Shown here one piece after another: positions 37,803 to 48,137 of a DNA stretch of 64,000 nucleotides. Made by a program: the position numbers and the translations under genes. Position 1 is the stretch's first letter, and each line of letters starts with the position of its first letter. Under the pieces are notes generated by a model that had not been told where the DNA came from, did no database searches, and saw nothing but the letters and a program-made list of their open reading frames with translations. Origin of the DNA: Lateolabrax maculatus. Taxonomy: Eukaryota > Chordata > Actinopteri > Acropomatiformes > Lateolabracidae. The stretch is taken from positions 2,463,501 to 2,527,500 of the forward strand of contig CM062219.1 of assembly GCA_031216445.1 (NCBI GenBank), read 5' to 3'.

Positions 37803-39503
37803 CAGGAGTTTGTCACATGTGCCTTTTTGTACCAGTACAAGTAACTGCTGCAGTCGGGCACCTTTACAGAGCACTAACCCAAGACTGGTGACAGACGTGG
37901 TTATTTTAGCGTCAGCTGTTTATTTGAAGTGCATGAAAGTAAGAAAATGTTTCCCAAAGATAATATTGAAACCGTGAAGAATTTGAGGAATGAGTAAAGT
38001 TTGTTATCAGCAAACCAGCCTTTCAACACACAACCGTGGCAACGCTTTGTCTCCCCATTTAGCATTTATTAGCAGCTACATTTAATGTTTTATAACACAT
38101 TATAATGTAGTTTTAAGCAGATAAAAGGGCATTTTCAACTGTTACAACTTCCCCTATGAAGACATGTTTCATATTATTACAACTGTTTTAATATATTGTC
38201 ATTAATTATGTTTATAGACCAGCGTCCACTTATGGGTGCCCACAGGGGGAGTTGTAGTTGTTGACAAATATTGGCTTATACATGCTAAATAGGGGTGTTG
38301 GCCACAGTGTTAGTGCTGTCTTAGTTTAGCAGTATTGTTCCCACATTAATGTTTTTTTTTTTTTTTTTTAGTTTGTCTTGCAGGTTAAAACCACCTTTGG
38401 TCTTTACTTTGACTCAGTCTGGGTAAAATGAGGAAGAGGAAACGTCTTAACCGCAACAGAAAAATAAAAACACGTAGTAAAGCAGCCAAGGAATCGTGAG
38501 CAATGTGAAACACATGTCCGTGACAAAGACCACCGCTTTTTGATTTTCAGACGGGTCTCCGAGCGGATTCCAGCGCTTCGCTCGGATGTGTTTTTGTTTT
38601 GTATTTTATTTTATTGTGTTGCCCTTTTTTTTTTTTTTTAAATGGAATTCAGCTCAGGGGTTAAACTCATACAAAGACCCTCTTTGTAAAACAAAACAAA
38701 GACAATCTTTGGAGTTTTACAAAGTATCTGAAGTGCACGACCATAACTCAAAATGCTCCTTCTCCACCTCTTCTCAGTAAACGTCGCTCTGTTTTCTGTA
38801 CTCACAGCTCGTATCTTCACAGTACGTTTCAGACACACCTCTAGTTCCTCTGCCTTCTTGAGCCGAGTTGTAATTAAAATGGATGACTTGCTTCTGTTGA
38901 ATAGTGTACCTCTTCTGTTGAGCAAACGCCCCTTTTGCCTCTTCAGTCTTTTTACTGCATTACACTAGATCTGCACTGGAAGGGACAGACCAAAGTCTGG
39001 ATACGTGAGCTGTCCTCATAGCTGATGATTGAAGAATAGGATGTGTTTTTTCTGTCACAGTGCGCTCGGACACATCGTTAACCTGTGGATTAGCTGCTCT
39101 TATTACGTGTGATTTCTCCTCTGTTCTTGATTGATGCGTTTAAAAACAAGTGAAATAGGAAGAAGTGTTTGTATCATACCAATGTGCATTTTGTACACTT
39201 TGTAAAAGGATAAAAAAAAACTGACATTCTTCAACATTTCAACAGGGAGTGACTTCTCTGAAAAAGGTCTGCTCTCTAATTGAAAGTCGCATCTTTTAAC
39301 TTGAATGTCCACCGTTATATAAGCCAACAACTCATTGTTTTTATTTCGTCTTTGTTTTTTGAATCCCGTAAAATGGCTCCTCTGAAGTTGAAACACTTGA
39401 AAGACTTTCTTTTTTTTTTTCTTTTATCGTTGCACGAGTTGCACTACTGACAAGAGTTGTACAAAAATTCAACATGACCTGTACATGAATGAGTGCAATG
39501 CTC

Positions 39504-39509
39504 AATAAA
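39504..39509 (+). terminator. Candidate SBNO1 distal polyadenylation signal AATAAA
   Basis: AATAAAG lies about 3.1 kb after the SBNO1 stop codon and upstream of the CDK2AP1 promoter. Dispersed repeats begin shortly after it. Confidence 0.4.
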
Positions 39510-39869
39510 GCTTGGTATACTTCTACCTCGTAGTACTTCTCACTGTAACACGGAGCTGCCAACACACTCATTCACACTCATTATAATCCCACCTGCAGTT
39601 ATGGAAGTTTCATATTATATTTTAATCTAATACTTAACATTTCTTGTTCCTGTGAAATATGAACCATTTCTGTTTAATTTTCAAATCCTACGAGGCTCAT
39701 TTGTGGGTAAGAATTCAGATATTTTACCCAAGTAGAATTACTAATACAACAATGTAAAATTACTCCAATGCAAGTAAATATCTGGTATTAAGTTATGGTA
39801 TTTTCTGTCTAGTTTTCTGTTGATGTTTTAGAGATTTGTTGGTCTCACAGGACGGCGACACTACAAACA

Positions 39870-40225
39870 CGACCTTATAGACCATGATGCATTGCTGCAG
39901 ATTAAACTACCCAACAGGATATAAAGGAGTTAAAATGAGCTCAACATTAAACATCTACAGCAGTAAAATGCAACAGACACATGAATGCAGCAGGAATATT
40001 AATCCAGAAACATCAGCTATAATAAAAAACACTTCACTCCACAATGAGTACTTTATGTACATTTTGCTGATAAAACTCATACTTTTACTTGTAGTGGAGT
40101 ATTTTCACAGTGTAGTATTGCTCCTTTTACATAAGGATCTCAATACTTCTTCCAACACTTGTGTTTTACCAATATTATAATTAAATAAATGTCTTTTTTT
40201 TTTGCTTATTATTTCAAAATAAAAG
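39870..40225 (-). repeat. Dispersed repeat family A, left arm of inverted pair around CDK2AP1 exon 1
   Basis: This segment is closely similar to the reverse complement of 42034-42395. It includes the CTTATTATTTCAAAATAAAA edge, the TACTTGTAGTGGAGTATTTT segment and the ACCATGATGCATTGCTGCAG segment. Translated stretches of the two arms differ at only a few residues. Confidence 0.85.
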
Positions 40226-40244
40226 TGTTGACTGCTATGCCCTG

Positions 40245-40245
<1 letters not shown>

Positions 40246-40312
<67 letters not shown>
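40246..40312. repeat. (TG)n microsatellite
   Basis: Pure TG tract of about 66 bases at the inner edge of the family A left arm, upstream of CDK2AP1. Confidence 0.95.
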
Positions 40313-40318
<6 letters not shown>

Positions 40319-40915
40319 TGGGGGTGGGGGTCCCAGCAGGTCATGACACTGGAGACCAGGACCAGGATCAGGCCAAACCGTGTGTGTCCAACCATGTGGG
40401 CTGCTGGGACAGTCTGAGGGTTTCTCCTCATCTGAATGGAAGAGGAGCCACATGCCTCCAGAATAAGAGGGGAGCAACTTTTACTTTAATTCTACTTTTC
40501 TTCTTCTTCTCTTCTTTCTTTTTTTAAAATAATAATAATAAAACCTCTACAGATTCACATATAGAAGAAGCAAATGGATGCGCCCCCACAGACAAAGACA
40601 GGTATCTGCAAACCGCTTCCAGCTTTTGTTCTCTTTGCTCAAACTGAAACAAAAGCTTTTTTTTTTTTTTAATTATCTTACTGCACTAATCCAACTGTCT
40701 TAATGCAAAATATAATCAAATTAAATATATGTACACAAAGTTGCATTTCTTACTTTTAAACATCAGTTTATGCTTTTAATGTAAAAAAAAAAAAAAAAAA
40801 AAGCTTTTAAAATATGAAGGAAAACTAAAAAGCGTAAAAACACTTCACACTTTTAAAACATTGTTTTTTTTTTTTTTGTTTGTTTAAATGTTTAAACTCC
40901 AGTTGAAAGTAAACT

Positions 40916-41175
40916 TTCCGGTTAATGCGCCGCGGGCCGGTTACATGTGTGTTAAAACGGAGAGAAACCGTGTGTGAATTCCGTCGCTTTCATGGTGGAA
41001 ATCACGTCTTTAACCGTTTTCTTGATAACCCGCAATGGATCTCAGCGGCGGTGGAAACCATAGTGGGTGTCAATATAAAGTGACGGCCATATTTGCCGGT
41101 GCCGCTGTTGTAAACAAAAAGTGAGAGACAGACGCTTCACTGAATTTCGGGTCATTTTTATTTCTTTAATTTACA
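40916..41175 (+). promoter_or_regulatory. CDK2AP1 promoter / 5' UTR
   Basis: CpG-containing DNA begins near 40916 (AATGCGCCGCGGGCCGG) after a long AT-rich repeat tract and runs into the start codon. GGCCATATTTG at 41086-41096 reads CAAATATGGCC on the other strand, a YY1-like site. No TATA box was identified and the start site is unknown. Confidence 0.45.
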
Positions 41176-44086
41176 ATGTCTCTGGGAATGTCTTATAAAC
41201 CCAATGTCCATCAGCACATTCCGGGAACTTCGGGGAACCAGGGTAAGGAGAAAAAACGGGCGAAAATCAAAGTATCCGTCCGTTAAATCGAGTGTTAAAT
41301 TCGGGGTCTCGGAGAATACCTGGAGAAAGACCGTGTCTGTAGTTTTTGTCCAGTTATATATATAGGGTCAGATCCTGGGAGCTAGGCTAATTCATATCCG
41401 CCATTATTACTAATGTAAAAAAGAGCGCCATCCGCGCCATCGCTCGGCGGAGGGAGGCGGTTGGGACGTGAAAACCAGGCGGCGACGGTGCCTGAGATGG
41501 GGGTTACCCGTCGTCCCGGGTCCCCGGTCCCGCCGGTCGGCTGCCGTTACGCGGTGACAAAAAAAAAAAAATGTATCACTTGTGTCTTCTTGAGCCAGCC
41601 TTGTTCCGTTTCCTCCATGATGCTCCTCGGTCGGAGCTGCTGATTGATCTGCCTCGGAGAGTTTTTGTGGCTCTTCGAGGACATCTGGCGGCGGAGGCGG
41701 CGTGTTGCAGCCGAACAAAGCGGCGGGGAGGGCGGCCGGCGGAGGACGAGGCCCCCGCCCCCCCCCCCCTACCAGACTCCCTTCATTTTTATGAGGATTT
41801 AAGGGTTTCGGCAATTTAGTCCTCGGTTAAAGATTCCGGTAGAAAATGTGTTCAGTAGTTAGTCTGCGAGTGTTTTGATTATTTATTAATTGTTTGAGCA
41901 GGGGTAAGTAAAAGTGAAAATACTCCACTACAAGTATTATCTGCAAATTATACCTGAAAGTACTCATTGTGCAGTAAAGTGTGTTTTCCTGTTAAATCTG
42001 ATGTTTCTGGATTAATATCACAGTGTGTGTGTGCTTTTATTTTGAAATAATAAGCAAAAATATATATATTTTTTTAGAAATTAGTTTAATTATAATATTG
42101 TCAGAATACAAGTGTTGGAAGAAGTTTTGAGATCCTTAAGTAAAAGCAGCAGTACTACACTGTGAAAATACTCCACTACAAGTAAAAGTATGTGTTATCA
42201 GCAAAATGTTCTTAAAGTACTAATTGTGCAGTAAAGTGTGTTTTTTATTATCTCTGATGTTTCTGGATTAATATTCCTGCTGCATTCATGTGTCTGTTGC
42301 ATTTCACTGCTGTAGATGTTTAAGGTTGAGCTCATTTTAACTCCTTTATATCCTGTTGGGTAGTTTAATCTGCAGCAATGCATCATGGTCTATAAGATCA
42401 TCAAAAAGTCAACTTTTCATTAGCTCAGAAAAACAGTCTGTGTTCAGCTTTGTAATGATGCATTTTCCAGCTGATCCAAGAGGGTTTTTAAATAGTTTAT
42501 TTAGCTGAAGGAAGAATTTTTTTTCAGCCCACGGAGGAACTATTCATCTTTCAGTTTATTGAAAAAACTCCCATTCAGAATCACCAAATTTGGAAATACA
42601 TGGCGCAATCTGAAAAGTAACTAAAGTAAAAGTAAAGTAAAAAGTAAAAAATTTAACTCTGAGATGTGGTGAAGTCAAACTGTAAAATTGCAGAAACTAA
42701 AATACTCAAGTAAAGTACCTCAAATTTGTACTAAAGTAAAGTACTTGAGTAAATGTACCACAACTGTATTTGAGTCATTTATGATGATCTGATTGCAGCT
42801 TCTCAATTGTGAGGATTTGCAGTTTTTCTTTGTTTTTGTACAATTGGAAATTAAATGTCTCAGAAGACGCCTTCAACTCTGAGAAATGTTTCACTATTTT
42901 CTGACATCTTACAGACCAAATTAGTAATCTGTAAATCAAGAAGGTAGTCAGCAGATTGACTGATGATGAAAATAATCGTTAGTTGCAGCCGTAGTAAAGT
43001 AAAAGTGGCTGTTTTGGTGCTCTAAGTCTTGACTGATTCCCGCCTGTGTTTTCTGAACAGTTGGAAACCTCCAGTCTCCCTCAGCAGCTAACCTGGCCAC
43101 GTTGCAGTCCTACAGGCCCCTTCTGAGTGACTATGGACCTCCATCTCTGGGATTCTCACAGGTAACAGCAGTTTAATCTGATCTGATTGTCACAGACATT
43201 TCATCCAGCTTCTTCCTGTTTAAATGGCGACTCAAGATGTTTTATACCTCCATAAAGTAAAGTGGGAAAAATAATGGTCAAAGTCGAGATACTCTGACTT
43301 TTATTCCCTAGTTATGGGTCAAACTCCAAAAACACAGGATCCTACATTTCCCATGATGCAACTCAAACCTATCTGCTTTTAAACTCCACGGCCCCAGTTT
43401 GTAACTCAGGATTTTTCACAGTCTGGTATTACACTTTACTTCAGTAAAAGATCTGAATACTTCTTCCACCTCTGCTCAGTAGTTCTCTACGTGACAAGTG
43501 AACTGATCTTAATGTGTAACATTTTTAAATAGTTTATTTAATATTTTGAGTTTTGTAAATATTACAAAGGTGTCTGCTCTTGCCTGTTTTTCTCGTGTTA
43601 TCACAGGAATATTTTGCGTTCCTTATTTGTGTTTTCTTGTACTTTTTGGTGAACAATTGAAGACTACTGTTCTGTTTTTTTTTTTTTTTTTTTCTCACTG
43701 TAATATTCTCTGGATTAAAGGGGCCTTCTGCATACCAAAAAAAAAACAATGTGAAATGTGTTGACCCTGGCTTATCTTGTTTCCAGGGCTCCAGTGGCAG
43801 CCAAGTGCCTCAGAACAAATATGCAGAGCTGCTGGCCATCATCGAAGAGCTCGGAAAGGAGATCAGGCCCACGTACGCGGGAAGTAAGAGTGCAATGGAG
43901 AGACTGAAAAGAGGTAACTAAACCTTGATATGCAGAACAACTCCAGCGCAAAACTTATTTTATAGTTGTGGGTAATTCAGAGTTTGTTAATCTAAAATTT
44001 GTTTGTCTTTCTCCATAGGAATAATCCATGCCAGAGGGTTGGTGCGTGAGTGTTTGGCTGAGACGGAGAGAAACGCGAGGTCCTAG
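41176..44086 (+). CDS. CDK2AP1: CDK2AP1 (DOC-1), CDK2-associated protein 1
   Basis: Four exons, 41176-41242, 43061-43161, 43787-43913 and 44019-44086 (stop TAG), total 363 nt and 120 residues (human 115, from memory). An in-frame ATG at 41188 begins MSYKPN, the position of the mammalian start; the upstream ATG adds MSLG and either could be used. The N-terminal half is variable and Ser/Pro-rich, with LLSDYGPPSLGFSQ at the end of exon 2. The C-terminal half is nearly invariant: KYAELLAIIEELGKEIRPTY, SKSAMERLKRGIIHARGLVR and ECLAETERNARS. In the family this region dimerises, and the protein inhibits CDK2 and is a subunit of the NuRD chromatin-remodelling complex. Intron 1 (1.8 kb) is CG-rich near its donor and holds dispersed repeats. 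Confidence 0.97.
42034..42395 (+). repeat. Dispersed repeat family A, right arm of inverted pair, CDK2AP1 intron 1
   Basis: Inverted counterpart of 39870-40225, lying about 1.8 kb away across the CDK2AP1 promoter and first exon. The flank at 41900-42010 is a partial tandem copy (both contain GTGCAGTAAAGTGTGTTTT). The repeat continues to about 42745, where 42415-42735 is a direct copy of 21170-21500. Confidence 0.85.
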
Positions 44087-44632
44087 CTACGAACACACAT
44101 TCCTCCCTGCAAGAAGAACTGACGGCGCGCGTCTCATGAAAACAAAAAAAGTAAAAACTTGCATGGCATTTCCTTTGAGAAGAGGAAGTAAATGAACAAA
44201 GGATGGAAAAGCAAGCTCCTAGGGAGAAAAAAAAAACAACAATAACACAATTCATGACTCTTGAGGGTTCTGCAGGATCATTTAAATCATGCGTGGGTTA
44301 CTGGAATTCAAATGAAAGGATATCATGTGTTTTTATGCCCCACTTTTGGGATCTTAGTTTTGACTTCATATTTAAAACATTGATTTATGCATGCGAACGG
44401 GCCCGGGGGTAATTGTAGACAGTGCATGGCTTGTACAGGGGTAGATGGAGAAGACTTCTTCTTTTTGATAGTATTTGGTCTGTTTTTCAGACCCCTATAA
44501 CACACATGACTGAGTGGGTGAGGGACAGAGATGTGCCAAATGCTTCGGTTCATTCGTGTTGAGGTTGGTTTTGGTATAAAAAAAAGGAAAATGCTGTTAC
44601 TTGCATCTTTGTATGTATTTATTACTAAGTGT

Positions 44633-44638
44633 AATAAA
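44633..44638 (+). terminator. CDK2AP1 polyadenylation signal AATAAA
   Basis: AATAAA about 550 bases after the CDK2AP1 stop, followed by a TTGTATTTTC stretch that could be the downstream U-rich element. It is the best candidate for the mRNA end. Confidence 0.6.
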
Positions 44639-45414
44639 TTGTATTTTCAATATAGTTGTCATGGTGTGATTCAGTGCGTTTCAGACCTTCACCGTCCAGT
44701 TTTGAAGCCTTTATATCTATTCAAACACTTACAGTGGTTTAAAACAAACCTGGTGCATTTACTCAGTTCTGTACTTTTGTGGTACTTTTCTTTTAAGAGG
44801 AAAATACTGTTCTTTTAACCCCAACTTTTATGGCTTTTATGGCTTGTGTCCTCTTACTAAAAGAAGATGTTGTGTCTCCTTGTCACATTTCAGATGTCTA
44901 CATGTTATTAGCAGTTCCACCAAAGAGACATTTCCCCTCTGAACTTTTCACATTTAAATAACTTTGACCATCAAAGAGGTAAAATGATCCAATGTTTCAA
45001 AAAAATAGCAAAGAGTAAAGTCCCAAAATGTACAAATATAAAATTGTGTAGCAATTATTTTTTTTATTCACGACCCCTCAGATTTAGCTGGTGACCCTTT
45101 GGAGGGCCTCAACCCCAAGGTTGAGACGGTCTCCACCTGGAGCAGCTACAACAGGAACATGCTGCTGTAACATTGACACTTCAGGATTAACAATCTAACG
45201 TCTCTTACATACTTTAGATACTTTAAGTACATTTTGCTGATGATACTTTTGTACTTTTACTCAAGTAAAGGATGTGAATATTTCCTCCACCACTGAAGAA
45301 GAAGTAAGTGTAACTGCAGAGTTCTTTTCTCTTTGCTTTGTGGACATGGTTCATGTGACCAACTTGTGACTAACTTTCTACACAAAAGCTGCTTGTGGAG
45401 GTCAGCGATATCTT

Positions 45415-45515
45415 CTGGGGGCTAATCAGAGGGTTGGCAGTTCAATCCCCCCCGGCTGCTGAAGTATCCTGCAGCATGACCATAAACCCCAGATTGCTCC
45501 TGGGATTTAATAAAT
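45415..45515 (+). mobile_element. SINE-like fragment with tRNA-type B box
   Basis: GGGTTGGCAGTTCAATCCC resembles an RNA polymerase III B box. It is followed by a motif ending CCCAGATTGCTCCTGGG that recurs in teleost repeats. No intact A box or 3' tail was defined. Confidence 0.4.
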
Positions 45516-46027
45516 GAATCATTTTTAACTTGCAGGTCAAGAATTGGCTGCACTGTCAAAGGTAAGAACATTTAAGTATTTTTAGGGGCCTAATTTATGA
45601 CCCCAGCAGGTACTTCTGCAGTTGCCAGAGGTTTCGTGGAAAGATTGTGGAGTGGCCAAGTTTATTTGAAAATATATAAATAATGATTTTATAAAAATAT
45701 CCATCCTGATATTTTCTGTTTAACAGGAAAATAAACAAACAGATTGTGTGTGCTGCTTATGTTCACTATATTAATTGTCACAGTAACCCTCCAGGTACGA
45801 TAGGCTGACTGCACAGGACAGTTCCCCAACACCCTACAACCACACGCAGTGCAAGAGTGTGTGAAAACTAGTCCGAACGCTACCAGAGAAACCAAAACGG
45901 ACAGAGGGGCCCAACGCCAAGTTTTGGCCCCCGTTTCCCCCAAACTGGTTATTCTAGCCCTGGGTTTCAATAGATGACACTCACCTGATCACCTTAATCA
46001 CAGAGCTTACTATCACCCGCTGCTCTA

Positions 46028-46056
46028 TAGATAGATAGATAGATAGATAAATAGAT
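46028..46056. repeat. (GATA)n microsatellite
   Basis: Short ATAGATAGATAG tract in the spacer before MPHOSPH9. Confidence 0.9.
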
Positions 46057-46860
46057 GCAGTGTTACAGCAGCTACTTCATAAATCCCCCAAAACAAATTA
46101 GGTTGATGAAACAAGAGAAACGAGAAACAATTAAAACAATTAAAATGCAGAATTATGTACATAACTGAAGTATATTAACTGTATGTACTGAATATACACT
46201 GTACAATAACAAACTGTAATATAGGATGTACATTAGTGCAAGTACAGTAGATATTGAAGAATGGCCATTAAATATTAAACATAATTAACTGTACACTAAA
46301 TATACTGTATGCATAATATATGATTATAAGAATAATTTACACATTTATTTATACAGATGTTATCTTGAGGGTTTGAAGTACAAAAGACAAACAGCAGATG
46401 AATCCGTTAAATAAGAGATCTGATTGGTTACTATTTTGCACATTACAATATTAATATTATATACTTCATACTGTGAACTTTTACACAAAACTGCACAGCT
46501 CTTTCATTTAATATTTTACACATTTGTGTTATATTTACATATTTTCATATTTTATTGTCAATTTTCTTTTTTTACATTTATACTTCTTGCCTTGCTATTT
46601 TCTGTGTGTATATATTTGTATATTTTCTACCTGTTATGTTTATTCTTGCACCAATATACCAAGGAAAATTCCTTGTTTGTGAAAAACCTACCTGGTAATA
46701 AAGCTGCTTGTGACTCTGATGAATAAATGAACAAACCTCCAGGTGAGAAGGTGCAGGGCCCAGGTGAGAGAAACTTGCTACCTAATTCTGTTAAAAAAAA
46801 CCCAAAAAACAATACAAACTGTTCTCTGTGTGCATGCTGTCCCAACAGATGTGTGTACGC

Positions 46861-47018
46861 CCCTTTCCCCCGCCCGGCACAGCCAATAGGATCACAGCGT
46901 GAGCGTGACGACCAATCACAGCCCCGTGTTTTTAATCGCAGTCCGACCAATGGCGACGCGTGCTGCGGCCGTTACAGCAGCCGGAGATCACTGCAGCAGC
47001 TCGTCCACGCTCAGAAAT
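46861..47018 (+). promoter_or_regulatory. MPHOSPH9 promoter with three CCAAT boxes
   Basis: CCAAT occurs at 46883-46887, 46912-46916 and 46947-46951, all in the forward orientation. Spacing is about 29 and 35 bases and the surroundings are CpG-rich. Regular multiple CCAAT boxes are typical of NF-Y-driven, cell-cycle-regulated TATA-less promoters, which would fit an M-phase phosphoprotein; that last step is inference. Confidence 0.65.
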
Positions 47019-47202
47019 ATGGAGGAGACGAAGACCCAAGTCGACGGGTAGGTTCCGTTTTGTTTACCGTAGCGTATCTGCGCCACTCGGTGCCGTGTTT
47101 AACACTGTTTATCGCTCGGTTCGTGTGTTTAAAAACGTCCCCGCGCCGCTTACAAACGTGTAATAAACCAACTCAGCTAGCCAGCTAACCCGCCCTCTGC
47201 CT

Positions 47203-47232
47203 GTTAGTTAGTTAGTTAGTTAGTTAGTTAGT
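47203..47232. repeat. (GTTA)n microsatellite, MPHOSPH9 intron 1
   Basis: Seven GTTA units about 155 bases after the first-exon donor. Confidence 0.9.
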
Positions 47233-47388
47233 GGCTGTAGCTGTCATGGCAACTGGTTAACTTGGTAACGGACCCGGGCTCCCGCCGAGTTTAACTTGAA
47301 GCAGCTGCCCGCCTGCAGCATCCCTGCAGCCGGCTGACAGCGCAGCTAAAGAGGCTAAACCGCTGCCCGGCTACGGCTAACGGACATC

Positions 47389-47456
<68 letters not shown>
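47389..47456. repeat. (TG)n microsatellite, MPHOSPH9 intron 1
   Basis: TG tract with a few TTTG interruptions. Confidence 0.95.
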
Positions 47457-47457
<1 letters not shown>

Positions 47458-48137
47458 TCTGTACATTGGGGGTTTGTTTGCAAGGTGTCAAAGTTAATTA
47501 GAGATTCAATCTAAACGTGGCGAGGTGCAGGGGGCAATGTGACAGATTTGGTGCTTATTCTTGGCTGTAATATGTGTGTAATAAACATCTGGATCCTGCG
47601 TTGCTTCTGTTGTTGAAGACCATATTTCCACATTTATTTATATAATCACATGTGGTTTATTGGATAGGGACAAACACAGTATACACAGACAACCTGAAAT
47701 GCAACTATCATGTGTTATCAGTGTTTATAATGGATGCTGGTTTGCAACACCTGTCCCTAAAAGGGCTTTTTTATTTAGAAAGTTGCATTTAAAAAAACTA
47801 AGTGTGACTACAGGTTTGTTGCTGAATTAACAAGGGTTTGGCAGCTATGACATTTCAAGTGATCAGGTAGTGAGTTCAAAGACTTTGCTCCTTTCACAGA
47901 AAAAGCTGCCTGAGTGAAATATGTTTTACCAAATGGGACTTTAAAATTGCCGCTTGAAGCTGCTCTGGTGGAGTTTCTGCAGCTCTTGATGTATGTGCAG
48001 AAGTGGCTGAGGAGCAAGTCCATTTAAACATTTAAACACAAGCTTTGCATCATGAAAATTGTCTGACTGCCTCTTTGTTTCCCACCTCTCTTGGCTTCTA
48101 GCTGTCAGATTGACCCCCTCTGCATGGGCCCATAAAC

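Larger units (their letters stand above)
36362..39525 (+). other. SBNO1 3' UTR / downstream region
   Basis: No coding exon was found after the SBNO1 stop. AATAAA at 39504-39509 is a plausible distal poly(A) signal, and ATTAAA near 37284 a proximal one. A MITE-like element occupies about 37283-37800. The rest is AT-rich with no recognised genes. Confidence 0.55.
39526..40915. other. Repeat-filled SBNO1-CDK2AP1 spacer
   Basis: Contains a family A repeat (39600-40225), a long TG microsatellite (40246-40312) and poly(A)/(T) tracts near 40785 and 40862. No gene was seen. Confidence 0.7.
44660..46860. other. CDK2AP1-MPHOSPH9 intergenic spacer
   Basis: No coding exon was found. It contains family A remnants (45195-45300) and a SINE-like piece near 45420-45515 with a tRNA B-box-like GTTCAATCC. 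A short GATA microsatellite lies at 46028-46056, followed by AT-rich sequence. The mammalian neighbour MTRFR was not detected here. Confidence 0.65.
47019..48135 (+). promoter_or_regulatory. MPHOSPH9 upstream ORF spanning exons 1 and 2
   Basis: The first exon contains ATG at 47019-47021 and ends at a GTAGGT donor after 47047. Joined to the acceptor at 48100-48101 (exon from 48102), it reads MEETKTQVDGCQIDPLCMGP and stops at 48133-48135. That stop is two bases before the ATG at 48138 that opens the conserved frame. Exon 2 upstream of 48138 has an in-frame stop (TGA) in the main frame, so the upstream ATG cannot extend the protein. Confidence 0.6.

Noticed and set aside
40105..40527. Long open frames around the TG microsatellite (His-Thr or Val-Cys runs)
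   Set aside because: They are low-complexity translations of (TG)n with no conserved protein content.
39884..42386. Open frames 39884-40180 (+) and 42198-42386 (-) that encode nearly the same peptide
   Set aside because: They lie in the two arms of a noncoding dispersed repeat. The similarity reflects repeat copies, not a gene family.
47019..47188. ATG 47019 as the MPHOSPH9 protein start
   Set aside because: Splicing to exon 2 in the only available phase stops after 20 codons, and the main frame has its own stop upstream of 48138.
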